In this document: piece after piece, positions 1 through 7,935 of the stretch | How positions within the stretch are numbered: the stretch's first letter is position 1 | Layout: each line of letters opens with the position of its first letter | Assembly (NCBI GenBank): GCA_002314885.1 | Contig: DCHT01000017.1 | Coordinates: 1 to 38,451 of the forward strand | From: Bacteroidales bacterium UBA1745 | GTDB taxonomy: Bacteria; Bacteroidota; Bacteroidia; Bacteroidales; UBA932 | DNA length: 38,451 nt | Direction: 5' to 3' | Notes under the pieces: generated by a model | What the model saw: the letters and a program-made list of their open reading frames with translations, nothing else | What the model was told of the DNA's origin: nothing | Database searches by the model: none | Made by a program: the position numbers and the translations under genes

Positions 1-152
1 GCCACCGCCAGCACGGCCTCCAGCAGTTCGCGTGAAGGGGTAACTCCACCGACGCTCAGGTCTTCGCACAGCTCTATGCGACTGGCCCCGCGGCTCTGGG
101 CTTCCAGAACCTCGGCCACGCTCGTGCAGCAGCTCTCCAGAAAATAGTTCAT
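1..152 (-). CDS. cutC: Copper homeostasis protein CutC, N-terminal part (runs off window)
   Basis: Only about 50 N-terminal codons are inside the window, read leftwards from an ATG at 152. The peptide begins MNYFLESCCTSVAEVLEAQ and continues with an RIELCEDLSVGG segment and TPS. This matches the N-terminus of CutC-family TIM-barrel proteins (E-x-C-x-x-S near the start, then GADRIELC and GGxTPS). CutC was named for copper tolerance; its biochemical role is not settled. The gene is divergent from the fucosidase gene at 217 and their -7 boxes lie almost back to back in the short gap. The family call rests on a short but characteristic stretch. Confidence 0.82.
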   Translation of the reverse strand, partial: MNYFLESCCTSVAEVLEAQSRGASRIELCEDLSVGGVTPSRELLEAVLAV

Positions 153-161
153 TATGTCTTT

Positions 162-193
162 TTTGATTTCCACGCGCAAAGATAATATATTTG
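162..193 (+). promoter_or_regulatory. Promoter of the GH29-transglutaminase gene
   Basis: TTTG at 162-165 and TATATTTG at 186-193 are 20 nt apart, as expected for the -33 and -7 elements of the Bacteroidota housekeeping sigma factor. The -7 box is one base away from the opposing cutC -7 box, so the two transcription units share a compact divergent promoter region. Confidence 0.65.
177..184 (-). promoter_or_regulatory. -7 box of the cutC promoter
   Basis: The plus strand reads CAAAGATA, which is TATCTTTG on the minus strand and matches the Bacteroidota -7 consensus TAnnTTTG. It lies 24 nt upstream of the cutC ATG. I see no clear -33 TTTG at the right distance. Confidence 0.5.
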
Positions 194-216
194 CATATAT
201 GCATATCCCTTTTGAA

Positions 217-3200
217 ATGAAGAAGTCAATTCTCGCCCTTTCCTGCTTTGTCTTGCTGCTTTTCAGCTCCTGCAAGAGCCAGCCATCTCCTGCAATCGTC
301 CCTGAGGAACCATATACTCCGACACCCGAGAATCTTGCCGCCAGGCAGGCTTTCGACGCTGATCGTTTCGGCATTTTCATCCACTGGGGCATCTACTCGA
401 TGCTCGGACAGGGGGAGTGGGTGCAGCAGGTCAAGGATCTGAATTATAAGGAATATGCGCATCTCGCAGACGGCTTCTGCCCGTCCAAGTTCGACGCCAC
501 GCAGTGGGTCAAGGCCATCAAGGGCAGCGGTGCGAAATATATCACGATAACGTCCCGTCACCACGACGGATTCTCTATGTTCCACAGCAAGGCCACGGAC
601 TTCAACGTGGTCGATGCGACTCCTTTCGGCCGCGACGTGCTTGCCGAACTGGCAAAGGCCTGCGCCAAGGAAGGCATACGCCTGCATTTCTACTACTCCC
701 ACCTCGACTGGGGCCGCCCGGACTACTATCCGCTGGGCCGCACCGGACACGGCACCGGCCGTCCTGAACCTGACTGCAGCGACAGCCTGAACACCCCGTG
801 GAAGCACTATCTGGACTTTATGGATGTCCAGCTCACCGAACTCCTGACCAATTACGGTCCGATCGGAGCCATCTGGTTCGACGGCATCTGGGACAAGGAC
901 GATCAGCCTCGCGAGGCTCAGCCGGAGATATGGAATCTCAGGCATCAGTACGACCTGATTCACCGTCTTCAGCCGGCGTGTCTGGTGGGCAACAACCACC
1001 ATCTGCTGCCTTTTGAGGGCGAGGACATACAGATATTCGAGCGCGACGTGCCGGGCGAGAACAGTTACGGTCTCTCCGGTCAGGAAATATCCCGTCTGCC
1101 TTTGGAGACCTGCCAGACTATGAACTGGAGCTGGGGCTACCGCGTCACCGACAAGGACTACAAGTCCGCCGACGATCTCATTCGCTATCTCGTTTCCACC
1201 GCCGCAAAAGGGGCCAATCTGCTCCTGAACATAGGCCCTAGACCCGATGGCACCCTGCCGGATGAGGCCATTGAAAGGCTGGAGGCAATGGGCCGCTGGC
1301 TTGCGGTATACGGCGAGTCAATCTATGGCACTCAGGCCGGTCCGGTCAAGGACGTGGAATGGGGATACAGCACTGCCAAAGACAATGTGGTCTATCTGCA
1401 TATCACTGACGCTCAGAAACTTAAAAAGATAGAACTGGCTACGGCACCTGTGTCGGCAAGCCTGCTGTCAGACGGGACAGCAGTGGCTTATACATATAAG
1501 AATGGTAAGCTGAATATCACCCTTCCGGAACTCTCTGAGGTAGATATAGTCGTGAAACTGACAATGCCAGACGACTCCAAGACGGCAGAATATGTGGATT
1601 GGCTATATGAGAATATGTCGCTTGCAGACAGCCTCAATTACGACAGGGACTATTGGACCGCAAATGTCTCAAAGACCCTCGAAGTCCGCGAGAGGATGGG
1701 ATGGAACATTCCGGAACGTGAATTCCGCCACTTCGTGCTGCCTCTGCGAGCCAACAACGAAATATTGGACGACTTCCGCACCGTCTATGCAGACACACTC
1801 TGTGCCCGCGTGGCCGGAATGTCCCTGCAGGAAGCCGCGATCGAGATCAATCACTGGTGCCACGAGCAGGCGACTTATCAGCCGTCTGACGCCCGTACAT
1901 CCGCTCCTATGGCGACTGTGCGCCGCGGTCTGGGCCGATGCGGCGAGGAATCCGTCCTGGGCGTCGCAGCCCTCAGGGCAGCCGGAATCCCGGCCCGTCA
2001 GGTTTACACTCCGCGTTGGGCCCACACCGACGACAACCACGCCTGGGTAGAGGTCTGGGTGGATGGAAAATGGCATTTTATGGGTGCCTGCGAACCGGAG
2101 CCGAAACTCGATATGGCCTGGTTCAATGCCCCTGTGTCAAGGGCTATGTTGCTGCATACCAAGGTTTTCGGAAATTATGAAGGCGACGAGGATGTGATTT
2201 CCCAGACTTCCGCATACACTGAAATAAATGTCATCCGAGGCTATGTGAATGCCCGCCGTACTGCGGTTACCGTAGTTGACAGCAAGGGCCGCAAAGTCGC
2301 CGATGCGACCGTAGGCTTCAAGATCTACAATTACGCTGAATACTATCCTGTCGCCTGGTACAAGACGGACCGCAAGGGACGCACTGCCCTCAACACAGGC
2401 TGTGGCGACGTGTTCATCTGGGCCGTCAAGGACGATATGTTCGGCTTCGGAGTGGCTTCTTCCGAGAATACCAAGATAGTTCTCAACCACCGTTTCGGCG
2501 AGGTTTTCTCCGCCGATGTGGACCTGGTTCCGCCGGTCGAGAATCCGATACCGTCCAGCGCCAGCGAAGAGGAAATAGCCCGCAATGCCGAGCGTTTTGC
2601 CGCTGAGGACCTCATTCGCGCGGCTCACGACCATTCCAATCCGGCTATCTTCAAACTTGCAACCAGGTCAGATAGACTTTCTCCGGCCCTGCTCGGCGGC
2701 CTCTGCGTAAAAGATCGCACGGACATCACTGAGGCTGTGGTCGAGGATGTGCTTGCAAATACGGCATCCACGGATCCGTTCGTGCTCAGTCCGCGTATTG
2801 CCTACGAAAATCTCCTTCCGATCAGAAGGGAAGTGCTCGCATCCGGCCTCGGCGAGAGGCTGGGCCTGGATAAGCTCGGAAGCGTGGATGCCAGAGCGGA
2901 GGCTCTCAGGACCTGGGTTCGCGACAGCATCAGGATAGTCGAAGGCCGCAATCCTCAGCATCTGGCGATTCCGCCTCGTTCAGTATGGCGCAGCAAAACA
3001 GCGGATGAATCGGCCAGGAATATGCTCTTCGTGGCTCTCTGCCGCACCTACGCCATCCCGGCCCGCATAGACGAGGTAACCGGCAACACGCAGTATCGCC
3101 GAGGCTCTCAATGGGTGGATGTCAAATTCGATGAAGGCGTCGAGGAAATAGCGACTGATAGCCCGAAGGGGACCCTCAAACTGTACACGGATTGTCCTCG

Positions 3201-3849
3201 TACTCCATTGTATTACAGGCATTTCACTATTGCCCGCATCAATGGTGACGGGCGCGACCGACTGCTCGAATTCGGCACCGACGCGGACACTACTCCCGTC
3301 TCCGAATTCGCCGACGGAGTGGAACTCGAACCAGGCTGTTATATGCTTACCACCGGCAGCCGTATGGCCGACGGAAGTGTTCTCTCGCACGTGGAATTCT
3401 TCAATATTGTAGCAGGGGAGACGGTGACTCTGCCCGTTGTGATGCGTGAATCCGACACGGAGGTCGCAGTCCTCGGTTCAATGGATCCGGAGGCCATCTA
3501 TCAGACGGATTCCGGAGAACGGAAATCGATCCTCAGCACCACGGGACGCGGCTATTTCCTGCTTGCAGTCCTCGGTGAGAAGGATGAGCCTAGCGTCCAC
3601 GCCAGCCTCGACCTGCAGTCCATTGCCTCCGACCTCGAAGCCTGGGGACGTCCGGCCCTCATTCTGGGCCGTGAAAACGATCCCGACGGCAGCATCGTGA
3701 CTATGCTGACCAATGGCTGCGAAAGCACTTCCACGACCCTTCCAGTTGTGACCATCTGCGACAGTTTCGGCAGGATTGTGTATTTCTCCCAGGGCTACAA
3801 CACATCCCTCGCAGTTGACCTGCAGAGGGTGATAAGCAAGCTGAAATAA
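217..3849 (+). CDS. Lipoprotein: GH29 alpha-L-fucosidase fused to transglutaminase-like domains
   Basis: A 1210-residue protein. The ATG at 217 is chosen because it starts a typical lipoprotein signal (MKKSILALSCFV, Cys after LFSS). An in-frame ATG at 199 lies 5 nt after the -7 box and could be used by a leaderless mRNA. About residues 25-470 form a GH29 alpha-L-fucosidase: FGIFIHWG near the start, a SRHHDGF motif, and the nucleophile Asp222 in IWFDG. From about 490 a transglutaminase-like module follows, with Cys575 in GRCGEE, His608 in NHAWVEVW, then GACEPEP. A second, degenerate copy follows (around ESARNMLFVALCRTYAIPAR) in which the Cys and His are replaced. Expected role: outer-surface removal of fucose from glycans; the transglutaminase part may cleave or cross-link peptides. 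The fusion of these two normally separate protein types is unusual. No frameshift is visible. Confidence 0.88.
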   Translation: MKKSILALSCFVLLLFSSCKSQPSPAIVPEEPYTPTPENLAARQAFDADRFGIFIHWGIYSMLGQGEWVQQVKDLNYKEYAHLADGFCPSKFDATQWVKAIKGSGAKYITITSRHHDGFSMFHSKATDFNVVDATPFGRDVLAELAKACAKEGIRLHFYYSHLDWGRPDYYPLGRTGHGTGRPEPDCSDSLNTPWKHYLDFMDVQLTELLTNYGPIGAIWFDGIWDKDDQPREAQPEIWNLRHQYDLIHRLQPACLVGNNHHLLPFEGEDIQIFERDVPGENSYGLSGQEISRLPLETCQTMNWSWGYRVTDKDYKSADDLIRYLVSTAAKGANLLLNIGPRPDGTLPDEAIERLEAMGRWLAVYGESIYGTQAGPVKDVEWGYSTAKDNVVYLHITDAQKLKKIELATAPVSASLLSDGTAVAYTYKNGKLNITLPELSEVDIVVKLTMPDDSKTAEYVDWLYENMSLADSLNYDRDYWTANVSKTLEVRERMGWNIPEREFRHFVLPLRANNEILDDFRTVYADTLCARVAGMSLQEAAIEINHWCHEQATYQPSDARTSAPMATVRRGLGRCGEESVLGVAALRAAGIPARQVYTPRWAHTDDNHAWVEVWVDGKWHFMGACEPEPKLDMAWFNAPVSRAMLLHTKVFGNYEGDEDVISQTSAYTEINVIRGYVNARRTAVTVVDSKGRKVADATVGFKIYNYAEYYPVAWYKTDRKGRTALNTGCGDVFIWAVKDDMFGFGVASSENTKIVLNHRFGEVFSADVDLVPPVENPIPSSASEEEIARNAERFAAEDLIRAAHDHSNPAIFKLATRSDRLSPALLGGLCVKDRTDITEAVVEDVLANTASTDPFVLSPRIAYENLLPIRREVLASGLGERLGLDKLGSVDARAEALRTWVRDSIRIVEGRNPQHLAIPPRSVWRSKTADESARNMLFVALCRTYAIPARIDEVTGNTQYRRGSQWVDVKFDEGVEEIATDSPKGTLKLYTDCPRTPLYYRHFTIARINGDGRDRLLEFGTDADTTPVSEFADGVELEPGCYMLTTGSRMADGSVLSHVEFFNIVAGETVTLPVVMRESDTEVAVLGSMDPEAIYQTDSGERKSILSTTGRGYFLLAVLGEKDEPSVHASLDLQSIASDLEAWGRPALILGRENDPDGSIVTMLTNGCESTSTTLPVVTICDSFGRIVYFSQGYNTSLAVDLQRVISKLK

Positions 3850-3852
3850 TCG

Positions 3853-3860
3853 TATCTTTG
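3853..3860 (+). promoter_or_regulatory. -7 box of nudC, adjacent to its ATG
   Basis: TATCTTTG matches TAnnTTTG exactly and ends 4 nt before the ATG at 3865. If transcription starts about 5-7 nt downstream as usual, the mRNA begins at or near the start codon. A -33 TTTG is not obvious in the coding region upstream. Confidence 0.6.
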
Positions 3861-3864
3861 CACT

Positions 3865-4590
3865 ATGTTGATTTTTCGTGGCAAGGAAATCCTGACGGAT
3901 ACTCTGACAGGAAATTATGCGGACATAAAAGTGCCTGCAGAGTGCGTTGTAGGGCAGGTTTCGGACAAGGGTAACGGTCTGACGGCCGTTGAGGCCAATG
4001 CCGGTTATTCCGCCCCGGAAGGCTACGGCTTTACTCTCATTCGCGAGTATTTTGCCTCCCACGACGATGATGCTTCGTCCATAGTTGCCAGGATGAAGGG
4101 CTTGCTCGGATGGAAGATGTCCACCCGCTTCTGCCCAGTCTGTGGTACTGCCCTGGAAGATGACACAAAGGAGACTGCACTGCGCTGCCCGAACTGCGGT
4201 AAGGTGCATTATCCGAGGGTGGAGCCCTGCATAATCACCATAGTCGAGAAGGACGACAAGATACTTCTCCTGCGTCACAAACTGCGCAATCAGGACCTCT
4301 GGTGCTGCCTGGCCGGCTTCATCGAAGTAGGGGAGTCGCTCGAGCACGGCCTACGTCGCGAGATACGCGAGGAAACTGGTCTCGAGGTGGATAACATAAG
4401 GTATATGGGCTCCCAGTCCTGGCCTTTCCCGGACCAGCTGATGGTGGCCTTCTATGCCGACTGGAAGAGCGGCGAAATCAAAGTTCAGGAAGACGAGATA
4501 TCCGAGGCCCGCTGGTTCCCTAAAGACCAGATTCCAGTTTCTCCTCAGCCTGGCTCAATCTCTTGGAAATTAATTCATTACGCATTCTGA
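3865..4590 (+). CDS. nudC: NAD(H) diphosphatase of the NudC type (Nudix hydrolase with zinc ribbon)
   Basis: A 241-residue Nudix hydrolase that should cleave NAD(H) to NMN(H) and AMP; NudC enzymes also remove NAD caps from RNA. Visible features in order: an N-terminal NudC-like region, a zinc ribbon with Cys pairs at 90/93 and 108/111 (CPVC and CPNC), then the Nudix box at about 151-173 with Gly151, Glu157 and REIREETGL at 165-173. The NADH-pyrophosphatase signature SQPWPFPxS appears as SQSWPFPDQ, so the Pro and last Ser are changed. Length is close to family norm. The gene is followed after one base by the small FTR-like gene, implying co-translation. Confidence 0.9.
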   Translation: MLIFRGKEILTDTLTGNYADIKVPAECVVGQVSDKGNGLTAVEANAGYSAPEGYGFTLIREYFASHDDDASSIVARMKGLLGWKMSTRFCPVCGTALEDDTKETALRCPNCGKVHYPRVEPCIITIVEKDDKILLLRHKLRNQDLWCCLAGFIEVGESLEHGLRREIREETGLEVDNIRYMGSQSWPFPDQLMVAFYADWKSGEIKVQEDEISEARWFPKDQIPVSPQPGSISWKLIHYAF

Positions 4591-4591
4591 T

Positions 4592-4798
4592 ATGGAACAG
4601 GAAGTTGCGAAATACATACTTGTCGACGACCCTGAGGCCGTCGCAAGAGTCCGTAAGGGCATAGAGATCAAGACACAGCGCTTCGGTGCAGGTTATTGCC
4701 CGTGCGTAATGCCTCTAGCCCACAGTGAGGACACAATCTGCCCTTGCAAGGAGTATCGTACCACCGGCTATTGCCGTTGCGGTCTGTACAAGGAGTAG
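4592..4798 (+). CDS. Small six-cysteine protein resembling the ferredoxin-thioredoxin reductase catalytic subunit
   Basis: 68 residues starting one base after the nudC stop. Six cysteines are paired as C-P-C (36, 38), C-P-C (50, 52) and C-R-C (61, 63). This is the layout of the FTR catalytic subunit, where four Cys hold a 4Fe-4S cluster and two form the redox disulfide. Differences from the plant/cyanobacterial enzyme: only 11 residues lie between the first two pairs (16 in classical FTR), and the last pair is CRC rather than CHC, so the active-site His is Arg. An iron-sulfur redox role is likely; true thioredoxin reductase activity is doubtful. It ends three bases before the convergent greA stop. 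Confidence 0.72.
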   Translation: MEQEVAKYILVDDPEAVARVRKGIEIKTQRFGAGYCPCVMPLAHSEDTICPCKEYRTTGYCRCGLYKE

Positions 4799-4801
4799 GA
4801 A

Positions 4802-5266
4802 CTACATCGTCACGCTGTCGATCCTGATTCTGAAGGTCGATGCCGGGGCTTTCACTTCCACGACCTCGCCGGCCTTATGGCCCATCAGAGCGTGCCCGAT
4901 AGGGGATTTCAGGGAGATTTTTCCTTCCTGAAGATTCATTTCATGAGGACTTACGATCTGGAAACTCATCTTTGCGTTGGTGGCCAGGTTGGTGAATTCC
5001 ACCTTGCTCAGCAGCGTGACTTCATCCGTGGGAAGGTTCTTCGGGTCGATGACCCTGGCGTACTTCAGCACCTTCTGGAGGAAGTTGATCCGGCTGATCA
5101 TCTTCGCCTGTGCCCTCCTGGCCGCACGATAGCCGAAATTCTCGCTGAGGTCGCCCTGTGCGCGTGCCTCGGCAAGATCATCCCTGAGTTTGGGATACTG
5201 CACGCTGATGAGATCCTCAAGCTCAGCGGCAATTTCGTCGTAGCGTTCCTTTGATAGGTATTCCAT
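4802..5266 (-). CDS. greA: Transcription elongation factor GreA
   Basis: 154 residues, full length for GreA. The N-terminal coiled coil carries the GDLSEN tip at 38-43, with the acidic pair Asp39/Glu42 that positions the metal for transcript cleavage in the RNA polymerase secondary channel. The C-terminal FKBP-like domain includes GKISLKSPIGHALMGHKAGE. It rescues backtracked RNA polymerase. The ATG at 5266 is 4 nt after a -7 box (5271-5278), so the mRNA is probably nearly leaderless. The gene converges tail-to-tail with the FTR-like gene. Confidence 0.95.
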   Translation of the reverse strand: MEYLSKERYDEIAAELEDLISVQYPKLRDDLAEARAQGDLSENFGYRAARRAQAKMISRINFLQKVLKYARVIDPKNLPTDEVTLLSKVEFTNLATNAKMSFQIVSPHEMNLQEGKISLKSPIGHALMGHKAGEVVEVKAPASTFRIRIDSVTM

Positions 5267-5270
5267 ATCG

Positions 5271-5278
5271 CAAAGGTA
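5271..5278 (-). promoter_or_regulatory. -7 box of greA
   Basis: The plus strand reads CAAAGGTA, which is TACCTTTG on the minus strand. It ends 4 nt before the greA ATG, leaving almost no 5' leader. No convincing -33 element is seen. Confidence 0.55.
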
Positions 5279-5315
5279 GCATTTTTTGCGCAGTTTGCAG
5301 AGAGTGCTTCTGTGG

Positions 5316-5353
5316 CAAAGAAAAGGCGAAGCACCGCGATGATGCTCCGCCTT
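5316..5353 (-). terminator. Intrinsic terminator downstream of the DUF2795 gene
   Basis: On the minus strand AAGGCG (5353-5348), one mismatch and AGCA (5346-5343) pair with TGCT (5333-5330) and CGCCTT (5328-5323) across a 9-nt loop. The stem is followed by a T-rich stretch (TTTTCTTT). It lies 24 nt after the DUF2795 stop and would separate that gene from greA. Confidence 0.65.
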
Positions 5354-5376
5354 ATAATCTGTCCGTGAGTTGACTG

Positions 5377-5598
5377 TTAATACTCCTCTTCGTTGAAGAA
5401 AAAGTCTTCCTTGGTAGGGTAGTCAGGCCAGATGTCTTCGATGGATTCGTAGATCTCGCCGTCGTCCTCGAGTTCCTCAAGGTTCTCGACTACCTCGAGA
5501 GGGGCGCCGCTGCGGTTGGCGTAGTCAATCAATTCATCTTTTGTTGCAGGCCAGGGAGCGTCCTCCAGCCTGTAAGCTAATTCCAATGTCCAGTACAT
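5377..5598 (-). CDS. Small acidic DUF2795-type protein
   Basis: 73 residues, strongly acidic at the C-terminus, starting MYWTLELAYRLEDAPWPATK and ending in FFFNEEEY. The W-P-A-T-K-x-E-L-I-D-Y-A segment followed by an L-E-E-L-E-D-D-G-E stretch is typical of the small conserved Bacteroidota proteins annotated DUF2795. Function is unknown. It stands alone between its own terminator and the folE promoter region, from which it diverges. Confidence 0.78.
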   Translation of the reverse strand: MYWTLELAYRLEDAPWPATKDELIDYANRSGAPLEVVENLEELEDDGEIYESIEDIWPDYPTKEDFFFNEEEY

Positions 5599-5659
5599 AA
5601 TTTTATCGTAATTTATTATTTTTCAGTCGTTTAACCTTTATTGCCCTTTTATGGGGCGG

Positions 5660-5708
5660 CAAATATAGACAAAAATTCATTAAAACATATTTCTTTTCTT
5701 TATTTTTG
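5660..5708. promoter_or_regulatory. Divergent promoter region of DUF2795 gene and folE
   Basis: In the AT-rich gap between 5599 and 5734, CAAATATA at 5660-5667 reads TATATTTG on the minus strand (for the DUF2795 gene), and TATTTTTG at 5701-5708 is a plus-strand -7 box for folE. I see no clear -33 TTTG for either, so the assignment rests on the -7 boxes and position. Confidence 0.45.
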
Positions 5709-5734
5709 TCGTTCCAACGCAAAAATGTTTACAA

Positions 5735-6322
5735 ATGGCATACCACAAGGAAGATATATACGATGACGCCGTAACGGAGCAGATTGCCGGTCATTACAAG
5801 GAAATCCTGAAACTTCTCGGAGAGGATCCTGAGAGGGAAGGGCTTGTGAAGACCCCGGAGAGGGTTGCCAAGGCGCTGCAGTTCCTCACCCAGGGGTACG
5901 AGCAGGACGGCCAGGCCATTCTGCAGAGTGCTCTGTTCAAGGAGGAATACAAGCAGATGGTGCTGGTGAAGGACATCGAGCTCTATTCCACCTGTGAGCA
6001 CCACGTGATGCCATTCATCGGCAAGTGCCACGTCGCATACATTCCCGACGGCACGATTACGGGTCTGAGCAAGATTGCCCGCGTGGTGGAGTGCTATGCC
6101 CGCCGCCTGCAGGTGCAGGAAAGGCTGACAGTCCAGATCCGCGACTGTATCCAGGAGGCGTTGAACCCTATGGGAGTAGCCGTCGTAATCGAGGCCAGCC
6201 ACACCTGTATGACCCTCAGAGGCGTACAGAAGGCCAATGCCGTCACCACGACATCGGCCTTCTCAGGTATCTTCCTGAAGGATGAGAAAACTCGCAACGA
6301 ATTCCTCAATCTCGTGAAATAG
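5735..6322 (+). CDS. folE: GTP cyclohydrolase I
   Basis: 195 residues. It converts GTP to 7,8-dihydroneopterin triphosphate, the first step to folate (and possibly queuosine) precursors. Zinc ligands are visible as Cys87 and His90 in CEHH and Cys158 in HTCM, matching Cys110, His113 and Cys181 of the E. coli enzyme. The region KIARVVECYARRLQVQERLT and the LRGV motif are typical. The gene is monocistronic: it diverges from the DUF2795 gene and ends 6 nt before the stop of the convergent secreted protein gene. Confidence 0.96.
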   Translation: MAYHKEDIYDDAVTEQIAGHYKEILKLLGEDPEREGLVKTPERVAKALQFLTQGYEQDGQAILQSALFKEEYKQMVLVKDIELYSTCEHHVMPFIGKCHVAYIPDGTITGLSKIARVVECYARRLQVQERLTVQIRDCIQEALNPMGVAVVIEASHTCMTLRGVQKANAVTTTSAFSGIFLKDEKTRNEFLNLVK

Positions 6323-6328
6323 AGCCGC

Positions 6329-7300
6329 TTAGAAGGCGTGCACTATCTCTCCGTACTGCTTGTAGATATAGACGCTGTGTCCGTTGTAGATGATGTGGTA
6401 GAAGTCGCCTTCTTCGCCCATATAGGTGAGTATGTCGCCCTTCATCGCATAGGTCGGACGGCCATCCTCCTTCTCGCAGAAGATCTCGCCCTCGAGGGAT
6501 GGCTCGGTACGAAGGCGCACGCCGCGACCGGTCACCTTGAGACCGTCGTTCTGTAGAGTCATAAGATACACAGTCTCATTGTAGTCCATTACGAGCAGCT
6601 CGCCGTCATCGTTGAACTCGTAGTAGACCGGAGACGACTGTACGGGCATTTCGCAGAGCACTTCGCCGTCTTTCCTGGAGAGCAGATATACAAAGTCCGG
6701 CTCGTCGGTAAAGCCATATCCGCAGACTACATAGTCCTCTTCGACGATGAAGATGCCGTTGCTGCATAGATATGGGCTGCACCACTCCACCTCCTCAGTC
6801 TTCGGGTCGAAGCAGTAGAGCTTGCTGCACTGGCCGTTGACTTGGCTGGAATAGGTGATATAGGCCATATTGAAATAGACCAGACCGTCCTTGTAGCGCA
6901 CGTCCTGTACTTCGCAGTCCTCGAAACCGGCATAGTTTGAGACATTGACCTCAAACTGGAGCTTTTTCTTCTTGTCGTAGAGTGCCACGACGTAATCCTT
7001 CCAGACGCATTCGTCGCCGAGCGGAGTGCGCCACAGTGCGAGGTAAGTGCCGTCCTCATTTTTCTCTGCAATTGTGCAGACAAGTTCGAGAGCCTTCGCA
7101 ATCTTGCTCGGCTTGAGGTCCTCGCTGACGTTTTCCCTGAATCTATAGTAGAATGCGTTCTCGCGGTTCTTCCAGGTGGCGCCGAGTTCCTCCAGTTTCG
7201 CAGGGCCTGCGTTCCTGTAAATGTTGCTTTTGACGAGTATCTGGGCCTGTGCAGGAATGATGAAGAGCAGAGCAAGAGCTGCTAAAGTAATTCTTTTCAT
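6329..7300 (-). CDS. Secreted protein with C-terminal SH3-like domain, function unknown
   Basis: 323 residues from the ATG at 7300, giving a clean Sec signal (MKRITLAALALLFIIPAQAQ). The middle contains several Tyr/Trp-rich stretches resembling a repeated beta-sheet fold (FDPKTEEVEWCSPYL, LLSRKDGEVLCEMPV). The last about 70 residues, with GRGVRLRTEPSLEGE and GDILTYMGEEGDFYHI, look like a bacterial SH3 domain, usually a peptidoglycan or peptide ligand module. The gene is transcribed divergently from the exported-protein operon and is probably periplasmic. No enzyme motif is recognised. Confidence 0.7.
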   Translation of the reverse strand: MKRITLAALALLFIIPAQAQILVKSNIYRNAGPAKLEELGATWKNRENAFYYRFRENVSEDLKPSKIAKALELVCTIAEKNEDGTYLALWRTPLGDECVWKDYVVALYDKKKKLQFEVNVSNYAGFEDCEVQDVRYKDGLVYFNMAYITYSSQVNGQCSKLYCFDPKTEEVEWCSPYLCSNGIFIVEEDYVVCGYGFTDEPDFVYLLSRKDGEVLCEMPVQSSPVYYEFNDDGELLVMDYNETVYLMTLQNDGLKVTGRGVRLRTEPSLEGEIFCEKEDGRPTYAMKGDILTYMGEEGDFYHIIYNGHSVYIYKQYGEIVHAF

Positions 7301-7327
7301 ATAGCTGTTTTGGTTTTTCTGTCTATG

Positions 7328-7335
7328 CAAATATA
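7328..7335 (-). promoter_or_regulatory. -7 box for the SH3-like protein gene
   Basis: CAAATATA on the plus strand is TATATTTG on the minus strand, 27 nt upstream of the ATG at 7300. A possible -33 (CAAA at 7359-7362) is 23 nt away, slightly too far for the usual spacing. Confidence 0.5.
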
Positions 7336-7343
7336 GTCATTGC

Positions 7344-7374
7344 TTTGAATTGTGCCTACAAATATTTATATTTG
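7344..7374 (+). promoter_or_regulatory. Promoter of the five-gene exported-protein operon
   Basis: TTTG at 7344-7347 and TATATTTG at 7367-7374 are separated by 19 nt, a near-perfect Bacteroidota promoter. The leader to the ATG at 7418 is about 40 nt. No further strong promoter is seen between the following genes up to 11.7 kb. Confidence 0.68.
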
Positions 7375-7417
7375 TTCGTTATTGGATATAATTACAAAAT
7401 CACATAAAACTTTTTAC

Positions 7418-7915
7418 ATGAAAAAAATCTTTTCTTTCATCGCAGTATGCGCAATCGCATTATCTGCAGCAGCGGTATTGACTTCCGGCAAGAAGGCTGA
7501 CAAGGACACGCAGGCTTACCGTTATGACATCGAATATGTCAAGACTGCCGGTGACGGCATCGTGGAAGTCAGGGTCGCATCTTATGCAAAGAAGCAGGCA
7601 GTTGCTCTCGAGCAGTGCACCAAGAATGCAGTTCACGGTGTGATATTCAAGGGTTATGCAGGCGGCGGATCCGCTCAGTCTGCTCTTTCCAAGGAACCGG
7701 GTGGCGAGGCTGCTCACGCTGATTTCTACAAGGCATTCTTCGCTGACAATGGCGGCTACAGGCAGTATGTTACCGCAGTTCAGTCCGAGAGTGCGACTTA
7801 TATGAAGGTCGGCAAGGAATTCAAGGTTTCCGAGACGATCTATGTCAACAAGAAGGCCCTCCGCAAGGCTCTTGAGAGCGCTGGCATCATCAGAGGCCTC
7901 AGTTCAGGATTTTAA
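7418..7915 (+). CDS. Small exported protein, related to the next gene product
   Basis: 165 residues from the ATG at 7418, with a Sec signal (MKKIFSFIAVCAIALSAAAV). An upstream in-frame start at 7352 would place a non-signal stretch before it and overlap the promoter. The mature part shares its layout with the next protein: a Q-C-x-K-N-A...I-F-K-G segment, then HADFYKAFFADNGGYRQYV, then a V-S-E-T-I-Y-V strand. The alpha/beta pattern with a run of Ala and Lys resembles LPP20/FlgT-like small periplasmic domains, which is only a structural guess. First gene of the operon. Confidence 0.75.
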   Translation: MKKIFSFIAVCAIALSAAAVLTSGKKADKDTQAYRYDIEYVKTAGDGIVEVRVASYAKKQAVALEQCTKNAVHGVIFKGYAGGGSAQSALSKEPGGEAAHADFYKAFFADNGGYRQYVTAVQSESATYMKVGKEFKVSETIYVNKKALRKALESAGIIRGLSSGF

Positions 7916-7935
7916 TAAATAACCAGACAGACTTT

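Noticed and set aside
7352..7417. Upstream start for the first operon gene
   Set aside because: It overlaps the promoter and would place a polar stretch before an otherwise perfect signal peptide.
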